A DNA stretch of 64,000 bases from Chryseobacterium capnotolerans (GCF_021278965.1 NZ_CP065589.1:3291001-3355000); one strand, 5' to 3'; positions 37,301-47,132 are shown, counted from the stretch's first letter. Notes: generated from the sequence alone by a model not told the origin. Translations and numbers: made by a program.

Positions 37301-38725
37301 TTAATTGATAATCTTTTCTATTTTTAGAGAAGAAGTTCTATCATTAAACTGGCAGCTTGTATTATTTGTAACCGTAAATAATTCACCAGAAAAATTGTTA
37401 CCATCATAAAGGCTTACCTTATATCCACTCGCAGGTCTTATACTTGATATATCATTATCTTTTATTCCCGCGTTTATTAAATCTTGTGTGGTGTACGCTC
37501 CTTCAGCCAATGATTTCCAATATCCTGAACCATTATAATTACAACTCTGAAAGAAAAGAACTGACTTTGCCGGATCAATGACCTGATTGTTAAGAAAGTT
37601 AAAATACAGTATAGATTCTAAAAGAACTCCATTATTCTGTAATAATCGAATTTTATACTCATACATTGTGCTTCCTTTTACAAAAAGTTCATCTACCGGA
37701 ATTTCTCCATAGATGGTATTGCCATTAACATTTACAGGCCATACAATAGAATTGTAATCTTTATTAACACCAACTGCATTTTCAGTGTTTGGATCAAGCC
37801 ATAAAAGTGCCTTGGAAACTGGGATAGAGCTTGTAAAATTTCCGTTAACAATTATTTTTTTCAGTATTGGATCATAGGAAAGCTTAGCATTAATAGTATA
37901 AGAACCTTTATCATAATAAGAAATTCCGGGAATAACCTGAGGTTGAAATATTTCATTCTTATCCAGAATAGCAGCGCTACCTTGTAGTTAAAAAGTTGGT
38001 TTTCTTCCAAACGTACCATTTCCCCCTCCCATCAGAGCAGTTCCTAAAACATTTTTTTCAGATACTTTTTCTGAATTATGCGGTAATCCAAGACCATGTC
38101 CCAATTCATGAAGCATTCCTCCAATATAACTAGAAGTTGTAGTAGCTATTTCGGAAACTTTAATATTAGGATTATCTACAGCAAAACAAATCCCCTTTAA
38201 AGCACCATCGGTAAACCCATAAAATGGCTGACGTCCTCCATCTTTTCTCTGTGGCAGAATTATCAAATTATGATAATTACTTGAAAATTCTGATGAATGC
38301 TGTGTTTTGTATTGATTAATTTCCGCGAGGATTTTGCTGCTGCTACCATAATCGTAAGCTGCCTGTCCTTCATTACCTTTAATGGTAATGATATTTACCT
38401 TTCCAGTAAGAGCATTTAATGGTAAACCAAAGGTTTTATCTCCGTACCCATTTCTATTCATTTCATTCTTTATCCAGGTTTGAAAATAAATAAGCAGCTC
38501 AGACAGTCTTTCCTGATATCCTTCAACTTCAGGGTTATCATTGGGTACGAAATAAATAATGTTCAGGTTTTTTTCGTTGGTGACAAAATCAGAGTTGATA
38601 TTCATCCTGGAAAACGACGGATCCATTTTAGTTTCAATATTCTTCTCCTGCTGAACCAAATCATCTGAGGTACAAGAGGTCAATAAATAGATAAGTGATA
38701 AACTTAAGATTTTTAATAATTTCAT
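37301..38725 (-). pseudogene. Secreted zinc metalloprotease with beta/gamma-crystallin-like tail, in-frame stop
   Basis: The first part (37988-38725, 245 residues) has a lipoprotein-type signal (LIYLLTSC) and the zinc-binding motif HELGHGLGLPH near residue 208, which fits the metzincin pattern HExxHxxGxxH, followed by LGTALMGGGNGTFGRKPTF. A TAA at 37988 ends it. The same frame then stays open for another 229 codons (GSAAILDKNEIFQPQVIPG, down to YKVSLYDGNNFSGELFTVTN), with a beta/gamma-crystallin-like Greek-key segment at the end. The family normally continues past this point, so the stop is most likely a nonsense change or a compound sequencing error. The protease domain itself is complete. 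Confidence 0.7.
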
Positions 38726-38822
38726 AAAAGTTTTTAATTAATGATTTATATTTTAGTAAGTGGTAAAGAAGATTACATACACTGAACATATAAGTTAATG
38801 TATCGTTTATATCTGAATAGCG

Positions 38823-39140
38823 TTATCTCACTCTAAATATTTTTTTCCACCTAGCCACAGTATTTCTACTTAATTTAAAGTGAGCCGCCAGCTGCGTATT
38901 ATTAAGTTTCCTCTTCTTTTGATATGTTAAGATATATGTTATATCTGTGGTACTAAATGAACGGTTCTTCAGGCTGTCTTTTTCATAACCAAAAATAATC
39001 GTGTTGATTCTAATTACATCTAAAGAAGTTACTTTTTTCTTTTGGAAAAAAAATTCGCATTGCTTCATTTTCTCTGGACTCTTAGTTTGAATATAATCAA
39101 AGTAAATCTTTTGATAATCAGGACTCTTCATAAGATTCAT
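38823..39140 (-). CDS. HTH2: small helix-turn-helix partner protein, copy C
   Basis: This 105-residue protein reads MNLMKSPDYQKIYFDYIQTK at the start and ends with the HTH LNNTQLAAHFKLSRNTVARW. It is homologous to 36758-37075 over its whole length. Its start lies 1 base after the end of HTH1, so translation is probably coupled. Met4 is an alternative start. The gene is followed by AT-rich sequence and the metalloprotease gene. Confidence 0.72.
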   Translation of the reverse strand: MNLMKSPDYQKIYFDYIQTKSPEKMKQCEFFFQKKKVTSLDVIRINTIIFGYEKDSLKNRSFSTTDITYILTYQKKRKLNNTQLAAHFKLSRNTVARWKKIFRVR

Positions 39141-39141
39141 T

Positions 39142-39573
39142 TTATAACTTTTTGTTCGAATATTTTTCTATCCATTTATAAAGTGTCGTTTTAGGGATGC
39201 CATAATCGTCAAGTACCTGTTTTTTAGTTTTTTCACCGTTGATGATCATTTCCAATATAAATGCTATGATTTCTTTACTGTAAATATTCTTTCTGAATCG
39301 AGGAAGTAAAGCTCCATCACCAGATTTATTCAATGATATTGAAGATGGCGGAGAAAATAAAATAACATGATGTGAATAGATCCTGAAAAAATCATATTCC
39401 AGCAGTTTACACCATCGTATCAGAACTTCTGTGTCGAGACTTTTTTCAGTGTACATCCGTTCAATATCTTCTGGTTTTACATCTAAGAAATTTATTATAC
39501 GTGATATTTCTATATTGCATTCCAAAACACGGGTCTTTATTAGAGACCCAATGTGTATATCTTTAAAATTCAT
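39142..39573 (-). CDS. HTH1: transposase-like helix-turn-helix protein, copy C
   Basis: This 143-residue protein has NFKDIHIGSLIKTRVLECNI at the start, LIRWCKLLEYDFFRIYSHHV in the middle and KKQVLDDYGIPKTTLYKW at the C-terminus. It is homologous to copies A and B throughout. It lies 6 bases downstream of the surface-protein gene at 39580-41270 with no terminator between them, so it is probably cotranscribed with that gene. It has no catalytic transposase domain. Confidence 0.72.
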   Translation of the reverse strand: MNFKDIHIGSLIKTRVLECNIEISRIINFLDVKPEDIERMYTEKSLDTEVLIRWCKLLEYDFFRIYSHHVILFSPPSSISLNKSGDGALLPRFRKNIYSKEIIAFILEMIINGEKTKKQVLDDYGIPKTTLYKWIEKYSNKKL

Positions 39574-39579
39574 ACAGAA

Positions 39580-41270
39580 TTAATTATTTAACAAAACCCA
39601 GCCCGTTGATTTGCATCCGTAAAAATTATCCTCAACAAAAATAACCTGGCCTCTGTTATTATTATCACATATATTACCCGATAATGTGGAGGAGGGTGCA
39701 CTGATCTTTATACCACCATTGACCTGAAGTTTTGCACTAGTGGTATTGGTCTCAAAGTTGTCTATATCAATACCCACCTGTCCGTTTTTTAGTATTGTAA
39801 AAGCATCACTTCTGGTAACATCAAAACTACTATTATTAAAGATTTTGTCATAATTATAATTTTGAGATGCTCTTCCATTTCCAAGATTAAATAAACGATC
39901 TTTAGAATTAACCGGATTGTTAATAGATGATGTACCGAAAAATGTATAAGCATCAGGATATTGAGGGGTATAAAGAGTTCCGAAAAGGCCAAAAGAAACT
40001 TCACCTACTGACTGAGCTGCATTACCTATTCCCCCTACAACTGAATAACTTCCAGTTGATGCATTTCCTCTCCCCCTATTACAGAACCATAATGCGCGTT
40101 GATAATTTTGTTGAACTGTCCCCCTGCGATCACCCCATTTCCTGCTCCTTGTGGATAAGTAGTAGGAGAACCAGCCAATTTTATAAAATTTCTATCACCA
40201 CCTCCAATAAATGAATTATAAGCATTAATTTCATTACCTGAGCCTCCAGCAATGCTGTTATGTCCAATCCAGATTTCATCGTATGGTGCCACATCCGGTT
40301 TGATTTTATTAGCAGCCCCTCCAGAAATTGTATTAGCCCGTCCTTCAGTTATTAAGTTATTATGACCTCCTAATATTGAATTATGAGAAGAAAAGTCACT
40401 ACCTGCTATCTTATTAACAGCCCCACCTAGTATGGTATTACCTACCCCACTATAAGTTGTGGGATTTAAGTTTGGAGTACCACTATAAGTTATCTCATTA
40501 CTAATTCCAGCCAAAATTGATGAATTAGCCGCAATATTAATCTTATTGTTTGTGCCACCTAATATACTGGAATTATCTGCCTGTGCATAATTAAGCTTTC
40601 CAAAAGCTAAAGAATTAGTTTGAGTTGCCTGTGATTCTTCCCCAAATGCAAAAGAGTTTACTCCAACTGATCTGGTTTTCTTTCCTCCAGCAAAAGTTGA
40701 GTTTCCCGCAGCTTCAGTACTAGTACCTAATGCTGTGGTAGTATTTCCTCGTGAAATGGTATTAAAACCTGCAGCAAAAGAATAATCACCTGTAGCTCCA
40801 TTAGACGCATAAAGTTGATCACTATAAGATATATCAACTGCATTATTCCCAATCGCTCCATATTTTTGAATGTCTGCGTCAATAAATCTTATCCCTGATT
40901 TTCCAGCCTGAACAATTCTTTCAAATGCTGTTGGCTCCATTCTTCTCCAATATTGCTGAAATGGACCAGATCCACCATAAGTATAGCGGTAGAATCCGGG
41001 CTGTGTAATCTTACTGATAACAAAATCTGAGTTAGAAGGTGTATCTGTTGCAAATACAATTAAGGAATGTTGTTCACTGCCAAGCTTATTCTGATTTGTC
41101 ATTGCAAAAATTTCAGCAGAGGTGAGCCTTGGTACCAGCAAGCCTTTTGCTGTGCCATTACTTTGTGCAACAATGTCCAAACTTGCCTGTGGATTAGATG
41201 TGTTAATACCCATCTGACCGGATAAGCCCGTTATACAAAACAAGCAAAGTGAAACATAATTTTTTTTCAT
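39580..41270 (-). CDS. Secreted YadA-head-like surface protein (one-base shift)
   Basis: The signal peptide is KKNYVSLCLFCITGLSG, followed by QMGINTSNPQASLDIVAQSN and GLLVPRLTSAEIFAM. Residues about 160-400 contain many short repeats of the type found in trimeric adhesin heads: SFAAGFNTISRGNTTTALG, NSFAFGEESQATQTNSLAFG, NSSILGGTNNKI. The frame stops at 40035 after a G5 run (C5 at 40072-40076). With six G it continues RGNASTGSYSVVGGIGNAAQ to LFNLGNGRASQNYNYD and ends with KSTGWVLLNN at 39580, giving about 563 residues. It is followed at once by HTH1 copy C. It is probably a trimeric surface adhesin. Confidence 0.75.
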
Positions 41271-41864
41271 TTTTTTATACTAAATAACTATTTATTATAT
41301 GAGGTAAATCAGGATTCATCATCCGTCACTTGAAAATTGAAGATAGGTAAGGAAAAATCTGGTGAAACATATAGTATAAGAATTTACACCTCCATTATTA
41401 TCCATCCAAAAAATCCAATTAAAAGTTTCTTGCGGATATCCAGTATTTATTTCAACTTATAAATTAAGAACCCTTAGAAATTTTCTTTCTATCATAATTA
41501 GGTGTTATTAATTTATACCAGCGATTCCACTGCAAATATATTGGGTAAATAATTAGTATAAGCCTTCAAAACGCCATGTAAGTATCAATTAAGTATGTCT
41601 ACTTAGGTACTTATTATGTTTAATTTCATTCTAAAACCTCAAATTTGTGAACCGCTTTATAATTTTATAAGTATATTATTAAGTAATATCAACTGCTAAG
41701 AATACATCTTTATACAAAAGGATAAAAAAACTAATATTAACAAAAAACACTTCAATATTATTATGCAATCAATTGTTATTACAGAAAAAAATATAATAAC
41801 AATTCAAAAAAAACATAAATTATTATTATACCCTATGTATATTTGCATCTTCTTAAAGCACACC
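41271..41864. other. Divergent intergenic region upstream of two regulators and surface genes
   Basis: This 590-base AT-rich region separates the YadA-head-like surface gene from the TPR-LuxR regulator. It should hold both promoters. AAATTTGTG at about 41641 is a partial match to the -7 element. No other feature is supported. Confidence 0.45.
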
Positions 41865-43295
41865 ATGTATATAATTATTTCAAAAGTCAGTATTTTTATA
41901 ATATGGCTGTTACCATTTTGGGTTTTTGCGCAAAATTCAGATCAATTTGATCCCGTTTTGCAAAAAGAACTAAATAACGCAAAAACTAAAGCAACAGAGA
42001 ACCCTAAACAGGGTATTAATGAGCTTGACAACGTAATATCTAAGGCAGAGAAGACCCATAATATATATTATAAAATGCTGGCCTACTGTGATAAAACTTT
42101 TTTTTACACAGATCTTAATGACTTTAAAAATGTCTTAAAATCAGCAGATAGCACCATAATATTAGCTCAAAAACTAAGTGCTTATGAAAAAGAAATTGAA
42201 GCTACAGTAAAAAAGTCATGGGCTTTGATGCATCTTGGTTTAATCAATGAAGCCGAAGCACAGCTTAAAAATTCTTATCCTCTTCTATCGAAACTCAATA
42301 CAAATAGTGACTACCATTTAGCAATCATTGGAAACTACTGGAATACCTATCATGAATTCTATAATGTTCAGGCTAAGGATGCTGATGCTATAAAAAAAGG
42401 ACTTAAAGCACTGGAATACTATTCTAAAATAAAAGACAGAGAGGATAGAAACAGACGCTTAATTCAATCTTATACCAGCCTAGGGTCAAGCTATCTGTTT
42501 GAAAAAAAAGCAGACTCCGCATTACATTATTTTCAGACCGCAAATAATTTATTTTCTTATAATAAATATAAGGATAAGAAAGCATTAGCCATTATCTATT
42601 CCGGATCGGGTATGGCCTACAATATGCGAAGGGAATACCAAAAGGCTTTACCATTTCTCCTGCAAGGACTAAAAATCAGTAAGGATAATTATCCTGATAT
42701 CTATACAGAAACATTGAACCAGCTTAACATCAATTTTAAAGCTAACAATAACAATACTGCTGATAATCCTTACTATAAAGAATTTCTGCGTATAAAAAAT
42801 GAAAACGAAAAGAAAAATAAACTTACATCAGAAGAGATTCAGGAGATAAAAGACAATAATAACTCAAATCTGCCAACTATTAAAATTATACAGCTTTTTA
42901 TCATAAGTTTTATCATTATACTGAGCCTTATTATTTACATTGGAATTAATCAATACAATAAACAGAAAGAGCAAAGTAAAAATATCGTTGATGAAAAGTC
43001 TTCCCATGACTTTAATGAGATCATTAAGCTAGCTAAAACGAATGATTCAGCATTTATAACAAGATTTCAAGAAATTTATCCTGATTTTTATGGGACATTA
43101 ACCAAACAATACCCTCTATTAACACCAACTCATATAAAAATATTGTCATATTCTTATCTTAATTATACTACAAAAGATATCGCTGTTTTTATGAGCGTAA
43201 GTGTAAGAACAGTGCAAACCCATAAATATAGAATTAGAAAGATCATCAATATTAATTCTGAACAGGATATCATTGAATGGACAAAACAAATATGA
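41865..43295 (+). CDS. Membrane-tethered LuxR-type regulator with TPR sensor domain
   Basis: Start at ATG 41865 gives MYIIISKVSIFIIWLLPFWV, a signal peptide ending VFAQ; the upstream in-frame ATG at 41763 adds 34 unlikely residues. TPR-like motifs occupy residues about 30-300 (DNVISKAEKTHNIYYKMLAY, DSALHYFQTANNLFSYNKYK, YQKALPFLLQGLKI). A membrane segment (IIQLFIISFIIILSLIIYIG) follows, and the cytoplasmic C-terminus carries a LuxR/GerE-like HTH (LNYTTKDIAVFMSVSVRTVQ). It is analogous in layout to the TPR-AraC protein at 30478. The divergent neighbour at 39580-41270 is a natural target. Confidence 0.8.
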   Translation: MYIIISKVSIFIIWLLPFWVFAQNSDQFDPVLQKELNNAKTKATENPKQGINELDNVISKAEKTHNIYYKMLAYCDKTFFYTDLNDFKNVLKSADSTIILAQKLSAYEKEIEATVKKSWALMHLGLINEAEAQLKNSYPLLSKLNTNSDYHLAIIGNYWNTYHEFYNVQAKDADAIKKGLKALEYYSKIKDREDRNRRLIQSYTSLGSSYLFEKKADSALHYFQTANNLFSYNKYKDKKALAIIYSGSGMAYNMRREYQKALPFLLQGLKISKDNYPDIYTETLNQLNINFKANNNNTADNPYYKEFLRIKNENEKKNKLTSEEIQEIKDNNNSNLPTIKIIQLFIISFIIILSLIIYIGINQYNKQKEQSKNIVDEKSSHDFNEIIKLAKTNDSAFITRFQEIYPDFYGTLTKQYPLLTPTHIKILSYSYLNYTTKDIAVFMSVSVRTVQTHKYRIRKIININSEQDIIEWTKQI

Positions 43296-43636
43296 GTAAA
43301 TTATTGCTGTGAAATATCAATTAAATCCGGGCTTGGAAATTAGTATTCCAACAGATCAGAGAGTATTCAAATAATAGTTTTATAGTATTTCCGAAAAATT
43401 ATCTTAATCTCCTGTTAATTACGTCCTGTTAATTAACGCTATTATAATTTTAGAAACAACAAAATTGCACAGATAGGGATATAATAATATTTTTTTAGAA
43501 ACTTAATTTAAATAATTATCAATCTATAGTCATCATTATAGCTTACAAACATAGACTCGTATTAATTTATAAATATTGCTGCATAATTGGAAAATATAAA
43601 AAATATAGAATTTGAAAACGTAAGAGCACCTTACGG
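43296..43636. other. Intergenic region
   Basis: AT-rich spacer between two regulators on the plus strand. I find no hairpin, repeat or coding frame in it. Confidence 0.45.
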
Positions 43637-44455
43637 TTGCCAGATATTACAACTATCTCATTTTTTAAAATACTTCCTCGGTTCCAGCAATATGGAAAAA
43701 AGGAAAGAATAAATTTTTTTATTTTCATTGTAGTCACCAAAGGTAAAGGAAAGCATTATGTAGATTTTAAGGAATATTTACTTGAGGAGGGAAGTATTTT
43801 ATTCATTGCTCCCGGCCAGATTCATCAATATGAAAAAGAGCCGCAATATGAAGGGCAGATGTTGATATTTAATCAACAATTTTTTAGTAGGCAAATAGAA
43901 GAATTTAAATTATATCAACCTTCTGAATTGAATGTATCTCAGGATATGTTATTAATCCCAGATAAAGTTACTTTTAATCAAATATTAACAATACTAGCAA
44001 TATTAAATTCTGAAATCACCTCTCCCTTTAATTTTTTAAAAGAGAAAGCCATTCAAAAACTAATCGGTATATTTTTGCTATATACACAACGCAAAAATAA
44101 AGATGAAGATAACGGCAATGTTTACAACAATAGTTCAACACCCAATCTCTCACAATATTTAATATTTAAACAGTTATTGGAAAAACATTTTAAACAAGAA
44201 CGAAGCGTAGCTTTTTATGCAGCCAATATGGCTATGACAAGCAAAACATTGAACAGAATTATTAAATATAATATTCAAAAAACAGCAAAGGAAGCTATAG
44301 ATGAAAGAGTCATTATTGAAATAAAGCGACTTTTGCTATTTGAAAAAATGAGTATAAAACAGATCGCCTATGAATTGAATTTCATTGAACCATCAAATTT
44401 AATTAAGTACTTTAAAAAACATACCGGTCAGACTCCATCTTCTTTTAAAAATTAA
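43637..44455 (+). CDS. AraC-family transcriptional regulator with cupin-like N-terminus
   Basis: This 272-residue protein has an N-terminal cupin-like sensor domain (GKHYVDFKEYLLEEGSILFI, followed by APGQIHQYEKE) and a C-terminal AraC HTH (MTSKTLNRIIKYNIQKTAKE, then LIKYFKKHTGQTPSSFKN). The start codon is TTG at 43637; no ATG precedes it in frame after the stop at 43613, and the expected motif LRLPDITTISFF begins just upstream of it. It lies 340 bases after the TPR-LuxR regulator. The effector it senses is unknown. Confidence 0.8.
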   Translation: MPDITTISFFKILPRFQQYGKKERINFFIFIVVTKGKGKHYVDFKEYLLEEGSILFIAPGQIHQYEKEPQYEGQMLIFNQQFFSRQIEEFKLYQPSELNVSQDMLLIPDKVTFNQILTILAILNSEITSPFNFLKEKAIQKLIGIFLLYTQRKNKDEDNGNVYNNSSTPNLSQYLIFKQLLEKHFKQERSVAFYAANMAMTSKTLNRIIKYNIQKTAKEAIDERVIIEIKRLLLFEKMSIKQIAYELNFIEPSNLIKYFKKHTGQTPSSFKN

Positions 44456-44732
44456 TTTCCCTTTTTTACAGTTTATTGTCCATTTTTAACCTTTCGCACA
44501 AAAAGAATATACCCTAATATTGCAGTAAATAACAAAGGGAAACAATCATTCAAACCACTATTTGATTACTGGCTTAAAATCTAAAAAATAAGCTACTCTT
44601 TTGCTTAAAAGGTAAAAACACAAAGAATGCTGTCTGCTATTATGCAGGCAGCAATTTTAGATAACTCATAATATAAAAGATCTGATCCACGCAAACAATA
44701 CAAATTATGGAAATTACTACTCTTTTTGACTT
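44456..44732. other. Intergenic region without recognised features
   Basis: AT-rich spacer of 277 bases between the AraC regulator and the small ORF at 44733. Nothing further can be supported. Confidence 0.4.
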
Positions 44733-44954
44733 ATGTGGATAAATGGCACGCAGTATTCCTCTGGAATGACAAAAAATGAGATTCTGGAAAAATGTGATCA
44801 CATTAGATACCAATACTATGACAATGAGATACAGATCACTATTAGTGAAAATTTTTGGGATAAAAAGGTATTATTTATTGAATTTGAAAATGATGTAGCA
44901 GTTTACTTGTCTGTCAGATACATTAGAAAAATAATACAATGCTTTAAATTATAA
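44733..44954 (+). CDS. Small hypothetical protein upstream of a surface gene
   Basis: This 73-residue protein reads MWINGTQYSSGMTKNEILEK and then DNEIQITISENFWDKKVLFI. I recognise no family. It precedes the 'GINT' surface gene at 44988 on the same strand with a 33-base gap, so it may be its operon partner. No equivalent is present near the paralog at 23511. Confidence 0.45.
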   Translation: MWINGTQYSSGMTKNEILEKCDHIRYQYYDNEIQITISENFWDKKVLFIEFENDVAVYLSVRYIRKIIQCFKL

Positions 44955-44987
44955 CATCAATGATACATTATAAATAATAATTAAAAC

Positions 44988-45605
44988 ATGAAAAAACATT
45001 ATATTATAGTAGTTCTATTTTTTTACTGTACAATATATGCACAGATAGGGATTAATATACAGAATCCTCAAGGAGCATTTCATATTGATGCTGGAAAAGA
45101 TAACAACATAACAGGTGTTCCAACTTTATCACAGCAGATCAATGATATTGTGATTACATCAAACGGAAACTTTGGTATAGGTACAATTACCCCCAATAGT
45201 ATATTACAGTTGAATGGATCATTATCTATGCCAGTAGTGGTTACAGATAAAAATTATACTCTTACAGATAGAGATTATTCAGTTATTTTCAATGGTCTTT
45301 CACAAGATGCGGCCAGTCATGTAATTTTTACCCTTCCAGAGCCATCCACTTGCAAAGGGCGTATCTATAAAATAACCTCATTAAACGGAGGAGCTAACGG
45401 TCATTATAATGGAGTATATCCTGACAATAATGAATATGGATTAGCTTTAAGTATCCCGATAATTTACGCAAAAGACGATGATGGAACAACTCGTTCTTCT
45501 ACCAGTGTTTATAAAATTGGAAATGCAGTTGGGGGAACAAAAGGGTATGCTGATAGAATTACCATACAAAGTGATGGAAATAACTGGTACTGTATTGACT
45601 ATTAA
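44988..45605 (+). CDS. Secreted 'GINT' surface protein, paralog of 23511-24125
   Basis: This 205-residue protein has a signal peptide (YIIVVLFFYCTIYA) and a mature part that is close to identical to the protein encoded at 23511-24125 (for example GNFGIGTITPNSILQLNGSL and CKGRIYKITSLNGGANGHYN). It also ends DRITIQSDGNNWYCIDY. The signal peptides share only the first three residues. The two genes are in opposite orientation about 21 kb apart. Likely exported to the surface; function unknown. Confidence 0.75.
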   Translation: MKKHYIIVVLFFYCTIYAQIGINIQNPQGAFHIDAGKDNNITGVPTLSQQINDIVITSNGNFGIGTITPNSILQLNGSLSMPVVVTDKNYTLTDRDYSVIFNGLSQDAASHVIFTLPEPSTCKGRIYKITSLNGGANGHYNGVYPDNNEYGLALSIPIIYAKDDDGTTRSSTSVYKIGNAVGGTKGYADRITIQSDGNNWYCIDY

Positions 45606-45971
45606 CTGTAATATTACAATTGAAATTTATAAGCTTTACTACTCGATATAAAAGATCCCTCTAAGCTGAAACATACCAGCTAAGCTTCATTATCATTTTA
45701 ATTGCCAGGACCTTCTCAATATTAATGAGAAGATAGAATAATGAAAACGATCTAGTATATATAAGCAAATCAATGTCAAAATAGAGGATTATTTAATTCT
45801 ACGATTCTTTCCAAATCTTCCACTAAATGTTTCGATATCTCTTCTTATATGGGCACAAAAAACCACTGAAAATCAAATCATTTCAGATTTTTTTTACTTA
45901 TTACATCAGTAAACTGTTAAGTTCAAAAAAAGACTGTCCTTTTAAGACAGCCTCTTTCAATAATTATTCAC
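45606..45971. other. Intergenic region with terminator
   Basis: A 365-base interval between convergent genes. The plus-strand 90-residue ORF at 45827-46099 overlaps the DoxX gene and is not convincing. A terminator for the minus-strand DoxX gene lies at 45929-45953. Confidence 0.5.
45929..45953 (-). terminator. Intrinsic terminator of the DoxX gene
   Basis: On the minus strand GGCTGTC pairs with GACAGTC around a 7-base loop with one wobble pair, and the stem is followed by TTTTTTT. It lies about 20 bases after the stop of the DoxX gene. Confidence 0.75.
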
Positions 45972-46463
45972 TTATTTGTCATGAATTTTCTTCCTTAATG
46001 TATCAATTCCAAATCCTGTGCATCCCTGAAACAGAAACAAGGTTAAAAACATCAGGTATAATGTCTGAGGCAGATAAAGGAAGTAACTCAGCCATGTAAA
46101 AGAGTCCATTTCATACATTCCTGTTTCTGGTTTAATAGGATTCAGCTCTTTAGGAATTGAATTCAGATCATGCGTGAATAAGGCCACCAATATAATAATG
46201 ATTAAAAACACGGAACTTATTCGTGTCCAAAAACCCAGCATTAAAAATAGACCGAATATACATTCACAAAAAGCTGTGAAATTGGCAGTAAACTGCGGGA
46301 AAGGAAATCCTATATTGCTGATCGTATTCAACATATACCCCTGGAAAATAGGATGAAACAGCTTATTAAATCCTGCAATAAAGAAGAACAGGCCCATTAA
46401 AATCCTGCATATGATATAAATATTGGCACTGTTTTTTTCGAAGTTTGATATTATTTTTTTCAT
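45972..46463 (-). CDS. DoxX-family membrane protein
   Basis: This 163-residue protein has four membrane segments (IYIICRILMGLFFFIAGFNK, FCECIFGLFLMLGFWT, SSVFLIIIILVALF and QTLYLMFLTLFLFQ) with the DoxX pattern FFFIAGFNKLFHP at residues 30-42. DoxX proteins are linked to redox or respiratory functions in other bacteria, but no specific role can be assigned. The gene follows the putative protein at 46465-46999 with a 1-base gap, forming a two-gene operon. A terminator lies after it. Confidence 0.82.
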   Translation of the reverse strand: MKKIISNFEKNSANIYIICRILMGLFFFIAGFNKLFHPIFQGYMLNTISNIGFPFPQFTANFTAFCECIFGLFLMLGFWTRISSVFLIIIILVALFTHDLNSIPKELNPIKPETGMYEMDSFTWLSYFLYLPQTLYLMFLTLFLFQGCTGFGIDTLRKKIHDK

Positions 46464-46464
46464 T

Positions 46465-46999
46465 TTAAAATTCTTTTTTGATTACCTCATCATGGATATA
46501 TGATCTTACCATGATCTTTAGAAAGTCATGTACTCCTGAATGAGATGATTGTTGTATTGTCTGGAAAAAATATACTGTATAAGATACTTGCAATGGTACC
46601 TTATAAACAAAGTTAAATTTTAGGGGGAATCCAGATCGAATTAAAAAATGAACAATAAGGTGGATCATCATACAAAAAGAATCGATCACCGGATTTTTTA
46701 CCCATAAATTTTTCAAATCCAAAAGAAGGAAAAGAAACCGTAAAAAAGAGTGAAAAACTTGAACAATAGTTGCTATTGCATTTTATGGGAGTTTTATTGT
46801 TTTCTTCAAGATAAATCCTGTTACATTTCTGATGAGAACCTTCTTGAAAACGTTGAAAAATATTTAAATCTATTGTGAAGCGTTTACTATCATCTGTTTT
46901 AAGAATAAACAAATGGGATAGTATTAAAAATAGACCTGCTATTCTTATATAGTACGATAAATCAGTGTATTTATAGGTAACCTGTCTTTCCACTGACAC
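46465..46999 (-). CDS. Hypothetical protein upstream of DoxX (one-base shift)
   Basis: The open frames are 128 residues (46613-46999, start GTG) and 85 residues (46465-46722), overlapping in different phases. Removing one A from the A4 run near 46617-46620 joins the end of the first (DDPPYCSFFNSIWIPPK) to FNFVYKVPLQVSYTVYFFQT and on to VRSYIHDEVIKKEF, for about 177 residues. An N-terminal hydrophobic segment (IAGLFLILSHLFIL) is present. I recognise no family. The joining with DoxX by one base argues for one continuous gene. Confidence 0.5.
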
Positions 47000-47053
47000 A
47001 AATATAGTAAAATATTAATGCCTAGTTTTTACAGATCAAGGTGGCTTTCATCA

Positions 47054-47074
47054 TATCTGTTATTTGATTTCTTT
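47054..47074 (+). promoter_or_regulatory. Half-palindrome upstream of the third DUF6438 gene
   Basis: ATATCTGTTATTTGATTTCT matches the right half of the palindrome and its conserved downstream bases seen upstream of the other two DUF6438 genes. It lies about 60-80 bases before the start at 47133. The left half is not conserved. Confidence 0.45.
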
Positions 47075-47132
47075 TGTCTTCATCATATTATTGTATCTTT
47101 AAGCTCATTTTAACACCAACACAGATCACAGT

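Noticed and set aside
8658..39573. HTH1/HTH2 pairs as insertion sequences
   Set aside because: No DDE or HUH catalytic domain, no terminal inverted repeats and no target duplications are visible around any of the three copies.
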